Source: Paenibacillus sp. FSL R5-0766
GTDB taxonomy: Bacteria; Bacillota; Bacilli; Paenibacillales; Paenibacillaceae
Direction of reading: 5' to 3'
Assembly: GCF_037971845.1 (NCBI RefSeq)
Contig: NZ_CP150227.1
Span: 5,704,001-5,768,000, forward strand
Length of the DNA stretch: 64,000 nt
Both the position numbers and the translations under genes were made by a program. Below, piece by piece: positions 1 to 8,994 of this stretch. Position 1 is the stretch's first letter, and each line of letters begins with the position of its first letter. The notes under the pieces were generated by a model. It searched no databases. It had not been told where the DNA came from and saw only the letters and a program-made list of their open reading frames with translations.

Positions 1-311
1 ATGTCTGTCATTTTGCCTTCAAGATGCAGTCCATTATAGAAAATGACTTTTGCTTGTTCCAGCTTGCGAATATCACCTTGGGATGCCTTGTACAAGTGGG
101 GATCAACTCCCGGGCCCATTAGCCCGGTAACATCAACATATACCCCGCCTACCTCACGTGCTACATCAGCGATCATTCCCGTTGTAGCGGTTACTTGTAA
201 CTTGCCACCACTGCTCGTCTCTGCATCACTGGAACATGCCGTAAGTACAATAACCAGAACCAGAGCCGCTAGCGTAATGACCCCCCTCTGAATACTCCTC
301 ATTTTCACCAT
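1..311 (-). CDS. Metal ABC transporter substrate-binding lipoprotein, TroA/ZnuA-like (C-terminus outside window)
   Basis: Only the first ~103 residues are inside the window; the gene runs off the left edge. The N-terminus is a lipoprotein signal: a positively charged start, a hydrophobic stretch, and the lipobox LTAC followed by SS. The mature part has the typical opening of cluster A-I solute-binding proteins for Mn or Zn: VTATTGMIADVA, then a GPGVDPHLY segment holding the first metal-ligand His, then AKVIFYNGLHLEGKM. The substrate-binding role in metal uptake follows from the family; which metal cannot be decided here. The ATG at 311 is used; an in-frame TTG at 317 sits better behind an AGGGAAAGGGG ribosome site, and another ATG lies at 302. 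Confidence 0.85.
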   Translation of the reverse strand, partial: MVKMRSIQRGVITLAALVLVIVLTACSSDAETSSGGKLQVTATTGMIADVAREVGGVYVDVTGLMGPGVDPHLYKASQGDIRKLEQAKVIFYNGLHLEGKMTD

Positions 312-434
312 TAACAATTCAATCGTCCCCTTTCCCTCTCCTAAAATACTTGTCTACATCTAATTTTGTTGTACAAGGTATTAAATTTTAATCAAGACTA
401 ATAATGTTTCCCTTGTGCAAATTTTATCCGAAGC

Positions 435-468
435 CAAAAAAAAAGGCAAGGGATTATTTCCCCTGCCT
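435..468 (-). terminator. Rho-independent terminator after the first PBP gene
   Basis: On the minus strand AGGCAGGGG and CCCTTGCCT form a hairpin directly followed by nine T, about 80 nt past the stop codon of the upstream penicillin-binding protein. Confidence 0.8.
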
Positions 469-547
469 GTCCAAATATATTTAATTCACTTCATAAACCT
501 TTCGGTCACGATGTTAAAAGAGCTAACTTCCGCGAGGTTCTTTTGCA

Positions 548-2524
548 TTACTCTTTGTCTTTTCCTTCGTCTTTCTTACCTTTCGGCGTTCCATCGAGAC
601 CATACACTTCATCATATGCATCGAAAATTTTACGTGCAATCGGTGAAGCACTGACTGACCCGAATCCACCTTCCGGTACAACAACAGCTACAGCAAGCTT
701 CGGATTATCTCGTGGTGCAAAGGCAATAAATACACCATTCTCTTTTTTGTTCGGTCCGGTCCCCTGCTCTGATGTTCCTGTTTTCCGTGCATAATCGTAT
801 GGGAAACCGTCAAATGAACTTACTTTGGTAACCATACCTTTGTGCACTTCATTCCAGTGCGCATCGGCAAAATCAACTTCATTGAGCACCTTAGGTTTGA
901 TCTCTTTCACCACATTACCGTCCGCGTCACGAATTTCCTTCACCAGATGTGGTTCCATCCGTTTACCCTTATTCGCAAGCATCGTGGTATATTGGGCGAG
1001 TTGCATCGTGGTGTACTTGGCTTGTTGTCCAAAGGAGGCAAATGCCAAACGTGTTAGAGCTGATTCATGATCCTTTTTATATTCCAGTGTACCCAGGTAT
1101 TCACTTGGTAAATCTACTCCCGTAGACACACCCAAGCCAAATTCCTGCATGTGTTTGTGCCAGACATCGATGCCTTTCTCTGAGCCATAATTACGTAACA
1201 AACGTTTACCCACCATATCAATCATGAAGGCATTGGAGGATTTCTCAATCGCTCTTCTCGCCGTAATAGAACCATTATACGCAGAATGCGAGTTCTTCAC
1301 TTGTCGCCCGTCTTTCCCCAAAACCGCATATCCCTGATCATGATAGGTCTCTCCTGCTGTAAATAATCCCTCTTTTAATCCAATAAGCACACTTAGCGGC
1401 TTGATTACTGATCCAAGGAGTACAACGGATTCCGCCCGACTAGGCTTGGCATCATTCGGTGGGAACGACTCAGTGGTTCCGTTCCGGAATACATATTTGA
1501 TTTTGTCATAATCCCAATCGTTCGGATCATAATCTGGCATACTTGCCATAGCTACCACATTCCCCGTATCCACTTCCATGGCTACTGCGTATCCGGTAAT
1601 TGCCTTGGGAAGTCTGCGCAATTCGTCCGTTATCGCCTCTTGTGCAGCCATCTGAATTTCCTTGTTAATGGTGGAAACCAGACTGTAGCCTTTCTCCGGT
1701 GGTGTTTGTAACATCGTCCCATCTGGCAGATTACGTGCGTCAATATCAATGGACTGATATCCGCTTCGTCCACGGAGTTCTTCCTGATATTGAAGCTCTA
1801 GCCCATCGAAGCCAACCTTCTCTTCTTCATGGTACACAAGACCAGGATCACGCTGGGTACTTGCCCCCTCGCGAATTGCCTTATATTTGGCAATGGAATC
1901 TGGTGCCCGTTTGAACTCTCTTGTGTAACCGACAACCTGAACCGCTACGCCATCCGGGTCATATTTTCTTATGTTTTCTTCCAGCACCATAACACCTGGA
2001 TATTCTGCTTTTTTCTCCATAAAAAAGGCAATTTCTTTAGTCGATAGATCCGACTTCACAAGCCTCGGCACATACCCGAACGTTTTCTGGTAATCCAGAT
2101 CCAATCGTTTGATGATCTCTTCCGCATCCGGCTGCTCTTTGTCCCCTGGATTAAACTGCTTAAACACAGCCGCCAGATCATGAGCCAGTTCCTCTGCCTC
2201 CTGTCTACGTTCATCATTCCGATAATCCTCATATAACAGCACATACAGGGACTGTACAGGTTCGGAATAAGCGAGCGCGACTTCCCCTGTCGCATCATAG
2301 ATGGGACCACGAACAGGTGCGAGTGGAATGTCTTTGGTATTACGACTCGTTTCCATATACGTCAGTTCAGGACCCTCCACAAATTGCACAAAGGCTAATC
2401 TGAAAATAAGGATACTGAATATGACAAATGCCGCGAAAAAAAACAGATTCAGCCTTGCGGTGGAAGGCTTGTTGACGGGTGTATCTTCTTCAGTCATGGG
2501 TTTCTTCCTCAATCGGTTAAACAT
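548..2524 (-). CDS. Class B penicillin-binding protein (PBP2/PbpA-H type transpeptidase)
   Basis: 658 aa, a D,D-transpeptidase that cross-links peptidoglycan at the outer face of the membrane. One transmembrane helix lies at about residues 25-47, then the PBP dimer domain (APVRGPIYDATG), then the transpeptidase domain with all three active-site motifs: SVIK near Ser372, SSN near residue 428, and KTGTSE near residue 581. Length and layout fit Bacillus PbpA/PbpH. The next gene upstream (2893-4929) is a close paralogue; each has its own terminator, so they look like separate transcription units. The first ATG has an AGAGG-rich ribosome site. The C-terminal tail is charged and Lys-rich. A role in cell elongation or spore outgrowth is inferred from the family. 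Confidence 0.92.
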   Translation of the reverse strand: MFNRLRKKPMTEEDTPVNKPSTARLNLFFFAAFVIFSILIFRLAFVQFVEGPELTYMETSRNTKDIPLAPVRGPIYDATGEVALAYSEPVQSLYVLLYEDYRNDERRQEAEELAHDLAAVFKQFNPGDKEQPDAEEIIKRLDLDYQKTFGYVPRLVKSDLSTKEIAFFMEKKAEYPGVMVLEENIRKYDPDGVAVQVVGYTREFKRAPDSIAKYKAIREGASTQRDPGLVYHEEEKVGFDGLELQYQEELRGRSGYQSIDIDARNLPDGTMLQTPPEKGYSLVSTINKEIQMAAQEAITDELRRLPKAITGYAVAMEVDTGNVVAMASMPDYDPNDWDYDKIKYVFRNGTTESFPPNDAKPSRAESVVLLGSVIKPLSVLIGLKEGLFTAGETYHDQGYAVLGKDGRQVKNSHSAYNGSITARRAIEKSSNAFMIDMVGKRLLRNYGSEKGIDVWHKHMQEFGLGVSTGVDLPSEYLGTLEYKKDHESALTRLAFASFGQQAKYTTMQLAQYTTMLANKGKRMEPHLVKEIRDADGNVVKEIKPKVLNEVDFADAHWNEVHKGMVTKVSSFDGFPYDYARKTGTSEQGTGPNKKENGVFIAFAPRDNPKLAVAVVVPEGGFGSVSASPIARKIFDAYDEVYGLDGTPKGKKDEGKDKE

Positions 2525-2560
2525 GTTTTAAGCCTCTCCCGTTCCTCTATAAAAATAAAA

Positions 2561-2589
2561 TATTTAATCCGTCTTGTGAACGTGTTCAA
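2561..2589 (-). promoter_or_regulatory. Candidate sigma-A promoter for the first PBP gene
   Basis: On the minus strand TTGAAC (2589-2584), a 17-nt spacer and TAAATA (2566-2561) lie about 40 nt upstream of the start codon. The match is moderate. The rest of 2590-2839 between the two PBP genes shows no gene or other clear signal. Confidence 0.45.
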
Positions 2590-2839
2590 TCCATATTTAA
2601 TCCTTTCTCATACAAGTCTACCAAAGGTTAGCTGTCACGTCTTTCAATATTTGGTTACATTTTCGTAAACAGAACCGTTACACTAACCCATCTACCGATT
2701 CCAATGTAAACACTGACATATCAACGTTATCACGTTCCCCAGATCGCGTTTACCCTTCCCTTATATAAACGTGGTACAGCTCATATGGTTACATATTAAT
2801 GCAACTAATTAATTCACTCTTACGATCCATTCTCCACGT

Positions 2840-2876
2840 AAAAACAAAAAAGAGGACCCATGAAGGGTCCCCTCTG
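2840..2876 (-). terminator. Terminator after the second PBP gene
   Basis: Minus strand: AGAGGGGACCC pairs with GGGTCCTCT around a short loop, followed by TTTTTGTTTTT. It begins about 17 nt after the stop codon of the paralogous PBP gene. Confidence 0.85.
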
Positions 2877-2892
2877 TAACCAATGCCTCACA

Positions 2893-4929
2893 TCACTGTG
2901 TGCCTGATCCCGATTCTGAATCTTTATTTTTGTCTTTTTTCGGTACACCGTCGAGACCGAATTCCTCGTCATAGGCATCGAAGATCGCACGTGCAACCGG
3001 AGCCGCACTGCTCGATCCAAAGCCCCCTTCGGGGATAACCACAGCGACAGCAAGCTTTGGATTATTACGTGGTGCATAGGCGATAAATACACCGTTATCC
3101 ACCAGTTTACCGCCTACTACCTGTGTCGATGTTCCTGTTTTTCTGGCAAAGTCATAAGGGAATCCGCTAAATGCAGATACCTCGGTTGCCATGCCTCGTT
3201 GTACTTCATTCCAGTAGGCATCGTTAAACTCCACCGTGCTCAGTACCTTCGGTTTTACTTTCTCGACCACGTTGCCTTCCGAATCCCGGAACTCTCTAAC
3301 CAGTTGTGGCTCCATCCGCTTTCCTTTGTTCGCCAGCATTGTCGTGTACTGTGCTAACTGCATGGTTGTGTATTTTCCCTGCTGTCCAAAGGAACCATAC
3401 ACGAGACGAGTCAACGAGCTTTCCGTGTCGTTCATGTAATCCCGTATGCCCAGGAATTCATTCGGCAGATCAACCCCTGTAGATACCCCAAGGCCGAACT
3501 GCTTCATGTATTCATCCCATTTGTCAATTCCGGTCGCACCGTATTTTGAGTACATCTTCTTCCCAATCTCATCAATCATGAATACGTTCGAGGAATGACG
3601 AATCGCATCACGAGGATACATTGCACCATACACATGCCCTGATGAGTTCTGCACTCTGCGATTGTCCCCACCAAAGGTCGTTGAACCTCTATCCGAATAA
3701 ACCGTATTGGTAGTGAAGAAACCTTCTTTCAAACCGATCAAGACACTAAGCGGTTTGATGGTGGAACCGAGTAACACGATCGATTCAGCTCGCTTTTTAG
3801 AGTCATCCGGAGGGAATGAACGAATCGTACCATTTTGATACACATATTTGATATCATCATACTGATCATTTGTGATACTGCCTGTTCTCCAGATGTTGGT
3901 ATCATAGTCCGGCATACTGGCAGCAGATACGATTTTCCCCGTATCCACTTCCATCGCAACCGCAAACCCGGTCTTGGCATTTGGATGCAATCGACCGGAA
4001 ACCGGATTCCGATGAAGCCAACTCAACTGATCCAGAATGGCCTGTTCTGTTTTCACCTGAACGTTCTTGTTAATGCTGGAAATCAGGTCGTACCCTTTCT
4101 GCGGCGGGGTAGAACCTGCTACACCTTCAGGCAAGTTACGCAAATCAACATCAACGGATGTATATCCGCTTTTGCCGCGGAGAGCATCCTGATATTGCAG
4201 TTCCAGTCCATCAAAGCCTACAAATTCATTTTCCGTATACACAAGACCCGGATCCGTTTGCGTTTTATTGGCCTCGTCCACCTCTTTGTATTTGTCCAAG
4301 GACTTCGAACTTCTGAACTTCTTCAGATAACCGATGGTCTGAACCGCTACCGTATCTGGATCGTAGAAACGTACACTCTCCTCGACGATCTGAATACCTT
4401 TGAACTCGTCCTTGTGCTGCAGGAAATAAGCGACTTCTTCCTCGGACAGATCACTCTTGATCAGACGTGGCATAAAACCGTTCGCTTTGCGGGAGTTCAA
4501 GTCCATCTCTTCAATAATTTTCTCCACCGTAAGTGACTCTGAATCCTTCAGCTTGTACTGTTCAAATACATCGTGCAACCGGGTTGCAATATCCTGCACT
4601 TCCCCTATGTTAGGACTCGGTTTCCCATCAACATCCCCATAGTTTTTATAAAGCGTCAGGTAGAGAGACTGAATGGGCTTGGAGTAAGCCAACTTCACCT
4701 CCCCTGTAGAATCATAGATTGTGCCTCTCACAGGAGGAAGTGGTACATCCTTGGTAATGTTACTTGCTTCTTCCTGGCTAAGTTCAGGCCCTTCCACGAA
4801 TTGCAAAAAGGCCAAGCGTACAATAATAACGCTAAAAATAACAAAGGAAGCGAAGAAAAATACGTTCATTCGGTAACTGAAGCGCCGTTTGTCTGTAAGT
4901 TCATCCTTCTCATTGGAATGTTTTTTCAT
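2893..4929 (-). CDS. Class B penicillin-binding protein, paralogue of the neighbouring PBP
   Basis: 678 aa from the ATG at 4929, which follows AAAGAGG at 8-nt spacing; longer in-frame starts exist but lack such a site. It has one N-terminal transmembrane helix, the dimer domain with a PPVRGTIYDSTG segment, and a transpeptidase domain with STIK (Ser near 389), SSN and KTGTS. It is collinear with the 548-2524 protein; the main differences are insertions such as a longer linker before the DTGKIVSAASMPDYD segment. Both copies keep every catalytic motif, so both are probably active. Two adjacent genes of this type suggest duplication with possible division between growth and sporulation, which is inference. 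Confidence 0.92.
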   Translation of the reverse strand: MKKHSNEKDELTDKRRFSYRMNVFFFASFVIFSVIIVRLAFLQFVEGPELSQEEASNITKDVPLPPVRGTIYDSTGEVKLAYSKPIQSLYLTLYKNYGDVDGKPSPNIGEVQDIATRLHDVFEQYKLKDSESLTVEKIIEEMDLNSRKANGFMPRLIKSDLSEEEVAYFLQHKDEFKGIQIVEESVRFYDPDTVAVQTIGYLKKFRSSKSLDKYKEVDEANKTQTDPGLVYTENEFVGFDGLELQYQDALRGKSGYTSVDVDLRNLPEGVAGSTPPQKGYDLISSINKNVQVKTEQAILDQLSWLHRNPVSGRLHPNAKTGFAVAMEVDTGKIVSAASMPDYDTNIWRTGSITNDQYDDIKYVYQNGTIRSFPPDDSKKRAESIVLLGSTIKPLSVLIGLKEGFFTTNTVYSDRGSTTFGGDNRRVQNSSGHVYGAMYPRDAIRHSSNVFMIDEIGKKMYSKYGATGIDKWDEYMKQFGLGVSTGVDLPNEFLGIRDYMNDTESSLTRLVYGSFGQQGKYTTMQLAQYTTMLANKGKRMEPQLVREFRDSEGNVVEKVKPKVLSTVEFNDAYWNEVQRGMATEVSAFSGFPYDFARKTGTSTQVVGGKLVDNGVFIAYAPRNNPKLAVAVVIPEGGFGSSSAAPVARAIFDAYDEEFGLDGVPKKDKNKDSESGSGTQ

Positions 4930-5034
4930 CCATCCTACCTCTTTCATGACTTGATGCATACCGCTCAAACTAATTCTTAACGGCATGATAACCTGGCAAC
5001 GTCGTCATATTCCGGACCCATGTCCGTTGTAATG

Positions 5035-6180
5035 CTAAGCTGATTGATCCTTTAGATGGGTGTCGGCAAAATTCGGAGGATTAAACCAGTCTCCACTGAT
5101 CGCCCATGTCGGGTCAAGCGGAACCCAGCTCTCGGAACCACTCAAATACACCTCATTCCACGCATGCGGACCGTACCCTCCCTGGCCGTTATAACCAAGT
5201 CCTGTAACCACTTTGACTTCAAGTCCTTGTGAACGGGCCATCACGGCATAAAGACGGGCATAATCAATACATACGCCTTTGCGTGTATCAAATGTATTCT
5301 GTGGATTTTGTTCATGCCATATGCCCTTTTGCTCATAGTCATCCACTTTACCATAGTCATACTGAATACGTGAACCTACCCAGTCGTATAGCGCTCTTGC
5401 TTTGGCTTCATCTGTCGATTGGCCTTTGACAATCTCACTCGCTGCTGATTCAATGTCCGTCGGAATATTGTGGTCGATGACTTCATATTTGCGTTGCAGG
5501 ATGCCGCCCAGTTCCTTCTGCACAGCCTGCGTAAAGACGGGTAGCTTGTCCTTGATAAACGTGCCAGACAACGGTTCGATAACCGATTTGGCCCCTTGCA
5601 TATAGATCGGGGATGCTTCCACATATCGGCTGAACATGCTTCCAGGGTAAAGACTGACAATCATGAACAAAACTGCGATGACAATCATTCCGCGGACGGA
5701 GCCTATGATCGTGCCAATGAATGCACCCGTCAAGCGACTAAACATACCTTTAGGCGCACTTTCCTCGGCTGACCTCTGCCTGCTGCTAAAAATAAATGAA
5801 GAGAGAAACCCGAGAATCAGTCGGATGAGTCCATAGCTAAGTACAAATAATACAGCGAACCGCATCAGCGGAAAATCTGCAATCGCCGTAACCAACGTAT
5901 AATACATCTGTTCCCACCGGTTCAACTCACGGTTAGGCATGGCTGAAGCATACTCAGACAGCCACTGCTGTACATATGGCGCAAGCCACAACGTTAAACC
6001 GATCGACAACAGAATACCAATGACCGCCATAATGCCATCCATCAGGAACCCAAAGAGTCTGCCTGCTGAACGCGAAGCCCCTCTGGACCAACCCTGCAAT
6101 AATGAAGCAGCCACAATCAGCAACAGCATAATCGTGATGCCATTCAATTCCTTCAGGCTGTCCAGCCAATTCTGCAGCAC
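5035..6180 (-). CDS. Membrane protein with C-terminal transglutaminase-like domain
   Basis: 381 aa, GTG start at 6180 behind AAGGGGG. The N-terminal half has about five hydrophobic segments (residues 15-190) with a CvpA-like flavour. The C-terminal half is a transglutaminase/protease-like fold with a complete triad: Cys near 304 in GVCIDYARL, His near 339 in HAWNEV, and Asp near 355 in LDPTW. Such domains act on proteins or peptides, by cross-linking or hydrolysis, and here the domain should face the outside. The short upstream gene (6199-6654) ends 18 nt before this start, so the two form an operon. The substrate is unknown. Confidence 0.8.
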   Translation of the reverse strand: MLQNWLDSLKELNGITIMLLLIVAASLLQGWSRGASRSAGRLFGFLMDGIMAVIGILLSIGLTLWLAPYVQQWLSEYASAMPNRELNRWEQMYYTLVTAIADFPLMRFAVLFVLSYGLIRLILGFLSSFIFSSRQRSAEESAPKGMFSRLTGAFIGTIIGSVRGMIVIAVLFMIVSLYPGSMFSRYVEASPIYMQGAKSVIEPLSGTFIKDKLPVFTQAVQKELGGILQRKYEVIDHNIPTDIESAASEIVKGQSTDEAKARALYDWVGSRIQYDYGKVDDYEQKGIWHEQNPQNTFDTRKGVCIDYARLYAVMARSQGLEVKVVTGLGYNGQGGYGPHAWNEVYLSGSESWVPLDPTWAISGDWFNPPNFADTHLKDQSA

Positions 6181-6198
6181 GTACCGATTCCCCCTTTA

Positions 6199-6654
6199 CT
6201 ACGATGCTGGTGCTGTTTTGTTCTCCTGTGCCTGTTCGACAAACGTACGTATCGTTTCATTGTCGAGTTTCCATTCACCAAGTGAAATTCCGCGGAAGGT
6301 CACATCAACTTTATCCGATTGAGTTCTGCCCTTAATCTCCACATTGGGACTTGTGATGGTGAACGCTCCATCCTGTCCTTTGACGTATTTCGCTTTGGAA
6401 GCTTCCTTAAGCATCATGCTGGTTGCTTCCTTCTTCAATGTGTCCATCGTGCTGGATTGTACGTCTGTTACTGTCTGTTTGATCTGATCAATGGAGATGC
6501 CGCTGTATATCAGTAGAGCCGCAATAATGATGATGGCAATCGCCCATTTCAATACGGTTTTGACCACATTCAGAACAAAGAACAATATGATCAATGCAAC
6601 CACGATCACCAGCCAGTTCTGCATCACAAACTCTTTGATTACTTCTATGTTCAT
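6199..6654 (-). CDS. Small membrane-anchored protein of unknown function, partner of the transglutaminase-like gene
   Basis: 151 aa from the ATG at 6654, chosen because GGAAGG lies 7-8 nt upstream; a longer start at 6690 has no such site. Residues ~10-55 hold two hydrophobic helices separated by a few polar residues. The remainder is a soluble domain with an alternating pattern suggestive of beta strands near the C-terminus (KYVKGQDGAFTITSPNVEI). I do not recognise a family. It is first in an operon with the transmembrane transglutaminase-like protein and may act with it at the cell surface. It is divergent from the MFS gene at 6872. Confidence 0.7.
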   Translation of the reverse strand: MNIEVIKEFVMQNWLVIVVALIILFFVLNVVKTVLKWAIAIIIIAALLIYSGISIDQIKQTVTDVQSSTMDTLKKEATSMMLKEASKAKYVKGQDGAFTITSPNVEIKGRTQSDKVDVTFRGISLGEWKLDNETIRTFVEQAQENKTAPAS

Positions 6655-6871
6655 GACTACACCTTCCGTATTAGAATTCATTCGTAACACTCCCGAATAT
6701 TATACATGATTTCCGAAGCTGCTGTCAGCTAAGCCCTCTCCCTTAAAAATAAACGGTCTAAGTTCGTCCCGCCGGGCGTACAAGTAGTACCATGAGGTTC
6801 TGCCGGGCGAACGGGGAACACGTTCAAGACCTGTAGTTTGAACATGCATCGCTTAACAAGGAGGGGCTTAT

Positions 6872-8047
6872 GTGAAAACGGCCATCTGGCTATACCTGTT
6901 TTTGTTCCTTGCTGTATTTGATTTGCACGCCCAGTATCCGATTCTGACTCCTTTTTCCATCTCGCTGGGAGCCGCCCCTACCTTCATTGGCTGGATGATG
7001 GGCATCTATTCCTTAACACATCTTCCTGGCAATCTGATTGCCGGAACACAAATCGATAAACATGGCAGTCGCCGCTACATTGTATTCAGTCTGCTCGGTG
7101 CAGGATTCATCCTGCTCCTGCAAGCCTATGTCCAGACACCATGGCAACTGCTGGCGCTGCGTTCCATCAGCGGTTTTGTACTGGCCTTCCTGTCTCCTGC
7201 ATGTCTCGCCCTGCTTGCACAGTTATCCAGCGATCCGGTGAAACAGGGGAAGTATATGTCGGGTCACGGGGTAGTACATACCCTCGCATCTGTGATATCA
7301 CCAGCAGCCGGTGCGATCATTGTAGGTTCCATGGGTTTCTCTGCTACATTTTCAGGCTTGGGCTATCTGCTTATTCTCACTGGTGTCATTGCTTTCATGA
7401 CGATGCCTCGTGGCATCATCAAGCAGCATGAGAGAGTAACGGAACCTGCCAAACCTGACGTTTCACCAGCAGATGCCACAAGTGCATTCCTGCCGGTGTC
7501 CTGGCGATACTTTGCCTTGCCTCTGGTGATTGCCTGTGCCCAAGGAATTCTCTTCTTCGAATTACCCCTGAGGGGAGGAGGACAATCGTCCATCATGTCT
7601 ACCGGACTGCTGTTCTCTATTATCAGTATTGGGGCACTCTTCACACTCAGCATGTTATTCCTCAACCGGTATTCCCCCAAGCTTCGTCTGGTTGCGGGCG
7701 TGCTGTTAATGTCCTTGTGTTTTTTTGTGATGGCAGCCATTCCGCAAGTTCCGTTGTCCACCGTATTATTTGTACTTGGGATGTCCAAAGGCATTATCTT
7801 TCCAGCTATGGCAACCCTATTTATCCGTCTGAGCGGAGGCAGCAAGTTGGGCCGCATTTTCTCGCTGCAATCCATCGCCACCTCCATCGGCTCTTTCATC
7901 GGCCCCATCACAGCCGGGCAACTTCGTGTCGGGTTATCACCCTATTTCATCGCCTTTGTTTTATTAATGATTGGTATGCTGCTGCTTCCATACTATACAT
8001 CCAGACGCGAAGCATCCCTGTCCGATCCGAAAAGTATATTGAATTAG
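6872..8047 (+). CDS. MFS transporter
   Basis: 391 aa with a GTG start at 6872, five nt after AAGGAGGGG. About twelve hydrophobic segments span the whole protein in the usual 6+6 arrangement, with a polar central loop near residues 190-205. The conserved loop 2-3 region of major facilitator permeases is present: GTQIDKHGSRRY after the second helix. This type exports drugs or sugars by proton antiport, but nothing visible defines the substrate. It stands alone between the divergent transglutaminase operon and a 524-nt intergenic region with a repeated structured element. Confidence 0.85.
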   Translation: MKTAIWLYLFLFLAVFDLHAQYPILTPFSISLGAAPTFIGWMMGIYSLTHLPGNLIAGTQIDKHGSRRYIVFSLLGAGFILLLQAYVQTPWQLLALRSISGFVLAFLSPACLALLAQLSSDPVKQGKYMSGHGVVHTLASVISPAAGAIIVGSMGFSATFSGLGYLLILTGVIAFMTMPRGIIKQHERVTEPAKPDVSPADATSAFLPVSWRYFALPLVIACAQGILFFELPLRGGGQSSIMSTGLLFSIISIGALFTLSMLFLNRYSPKLRLVAGVLLMSLCFFVMAAIPQVPLSTVLFVLGMSKGIIFPAMATLFIRLSGGSKLGRIFSLQSIATSIGSFIGPITAGQLRVGLSPYFIAFVLLMIGMLLLPYYTSRREASLSDPKSILN

Positions 8048-8255
8048 GCCTGTTTCAAGCTCTGCTTTCCTACTGTTATAACAGCAATTAGGCCAGTATT
8101 TTCATTAGCTTTGCATCATTCCCCCATTTACAGCTAAACTATATAAAATGGACTAACGTTTTACACTCGAACGGAGCGGCCTAGGGATTATCAGCGCCGT
8201 CTTTAAGATTTCATCTTTTTCTTGAATATCATCATTAGGTATGGACGATCATTGG

Positions 8256-8405
8256 AAGTAGTGAAGGGGACGGAATCGATTTTGAAGAAGCGTTAGCGTT
8301 CGCCTTTGTCTCCATATTTCAACCTATAAAAAATAAAATCAATCAGAAATTTGGAGACAACAGCGATCGAAGGAACGATCCGTAACCGTAACGGCCACTA
8401 CTGAT
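8256..8405 (+). repeat. Copy A of a ~150-nt structured intergenic element
   Basis: This stretch matches the minus strand of 27546-27700 over its whole length, beginning GTAGTGAAGGGGACGGAATC and continuing through GCGTTCGCCTTT and AACAGCGATCGAAGGAACG. A central stem pairs GTCTCC with GGAGAC; in copy B the same positions are ATCCCC and GGGGAT, so pairing is kept while bases change. The outer ends GTAGTG and CACTAC also pair in this copy. The rest of 8048-8571 holds no gene that I can support. An RNA or DNA-level structured repeat is likely; its function is unknown. Confidence 0.75.
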
Positions 8406-8571
8406 CAGAATTAACCTGATGTATTTGAAAAAGAATTTAGAAATCAGAGGTGCTCCTGCCCGCGTGGTGAACAGTGTAAAGAAAGGAGTCCATTTTATAT
8501 AATCAGTCGATTTTCGCTGCAACATTTCCCGGGGAATGTCGACATAAGCTCTCGAACAAGAGGTGAATATC

Positions 8572-8919
8572 ATGCCTATTCATGTCATTGTGGAAGGTAA
8601 GAATGACCGAAGCAAACTGAAACGTCTGGTTGGACCCGAGATCAACATTCTATGTACGTTTGGAACACTTAATTCCCTCAAGCTGGAGACCCTGCGCAAG
8701 CAAGTCGGTTACGATGAAGTCTTTTTATTTATGGATAATGACAGTTCCGGCAAAAAAATTAGAGGTGTACTTCGGGATGCTTTCCCGGATGCAGTACAGA
8801 TGTATACACGACGAGGATATGCGGGTGTGGAAGGAACACCTGATGAGTATATCATTGCCCAGCTGGAAAAGGCCGGGTTAGAGACATACATCCAATACCC
8901 TGAACATCCTTCCTATTAA
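8572..8919 (+). CDS. Small Toprim-domain protein, YusF-like
   Basis: 115 aa starting at the ATG at 8572, six nt after GAGGTG. The whole protein is one Toprim fold: the catalytic Glu in HVIVEGKND at residues 3-11 and the DxD-type acidic pair in LFMDNDSSGKK near residues 51-61. Toprim domains coordinate Mg2+ in primases, topoisomerases and RNase M5; stand-alone small versions like Bacillus YusF have no assigned reaction. No DNA-binding or other extra domain is present. It is a single gene followed by a hairpin at 8931-8974. Confidence 0.82.
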   Translation: MPIHVIVEGKNDRSKLKRLVGPEINILCTFGTLNSLKLETLRKQVGYDEVFLFMDNDSSGKKIRGVLRDAFPDAVQMYTRRGYAGVEGTPDEYIIAQLEKAGLETYIQYPEHPSY

Positions 8920-8930
8920 AATGAAATACC

Positions 8931-8974
8931 AAAAGGCTGCCTTTGGGTTGATATCCAACCTGAAGGCAGCCTTT
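8931..8974. terminator. Hairpin between convergent genes
   Basis: AAAGGCTGCCTT and AAGGCAGCCTTT are near-perfect inverted arms around a ~19-nt loop. It lies between the convergent Toprim and SCO1-like genes, so it can serve both, though neither side has a long T run. Confidence 0.65.
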
Positions 8975-8994
8975 ACAATATGAGTATCAGATGA

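Noticed and set aside
2584..2596. LexA-type operator near the first PBP gene
   Set aside because: GAAC and GTTC are spaced by 2 nt instead of the 4 nt of the Bacillus SOS box.
3835..4536. Plus-strand open frame of 233 codons
   Set aside because: Lies wholly antisense within the second PBP gene, has no ribosome site, and its composition is that of a shadow frame.
7363..7911. Minus-strand open frame of 182 codons
   Set aside because: Antisense to the MFS transporter and without a ribosome site.
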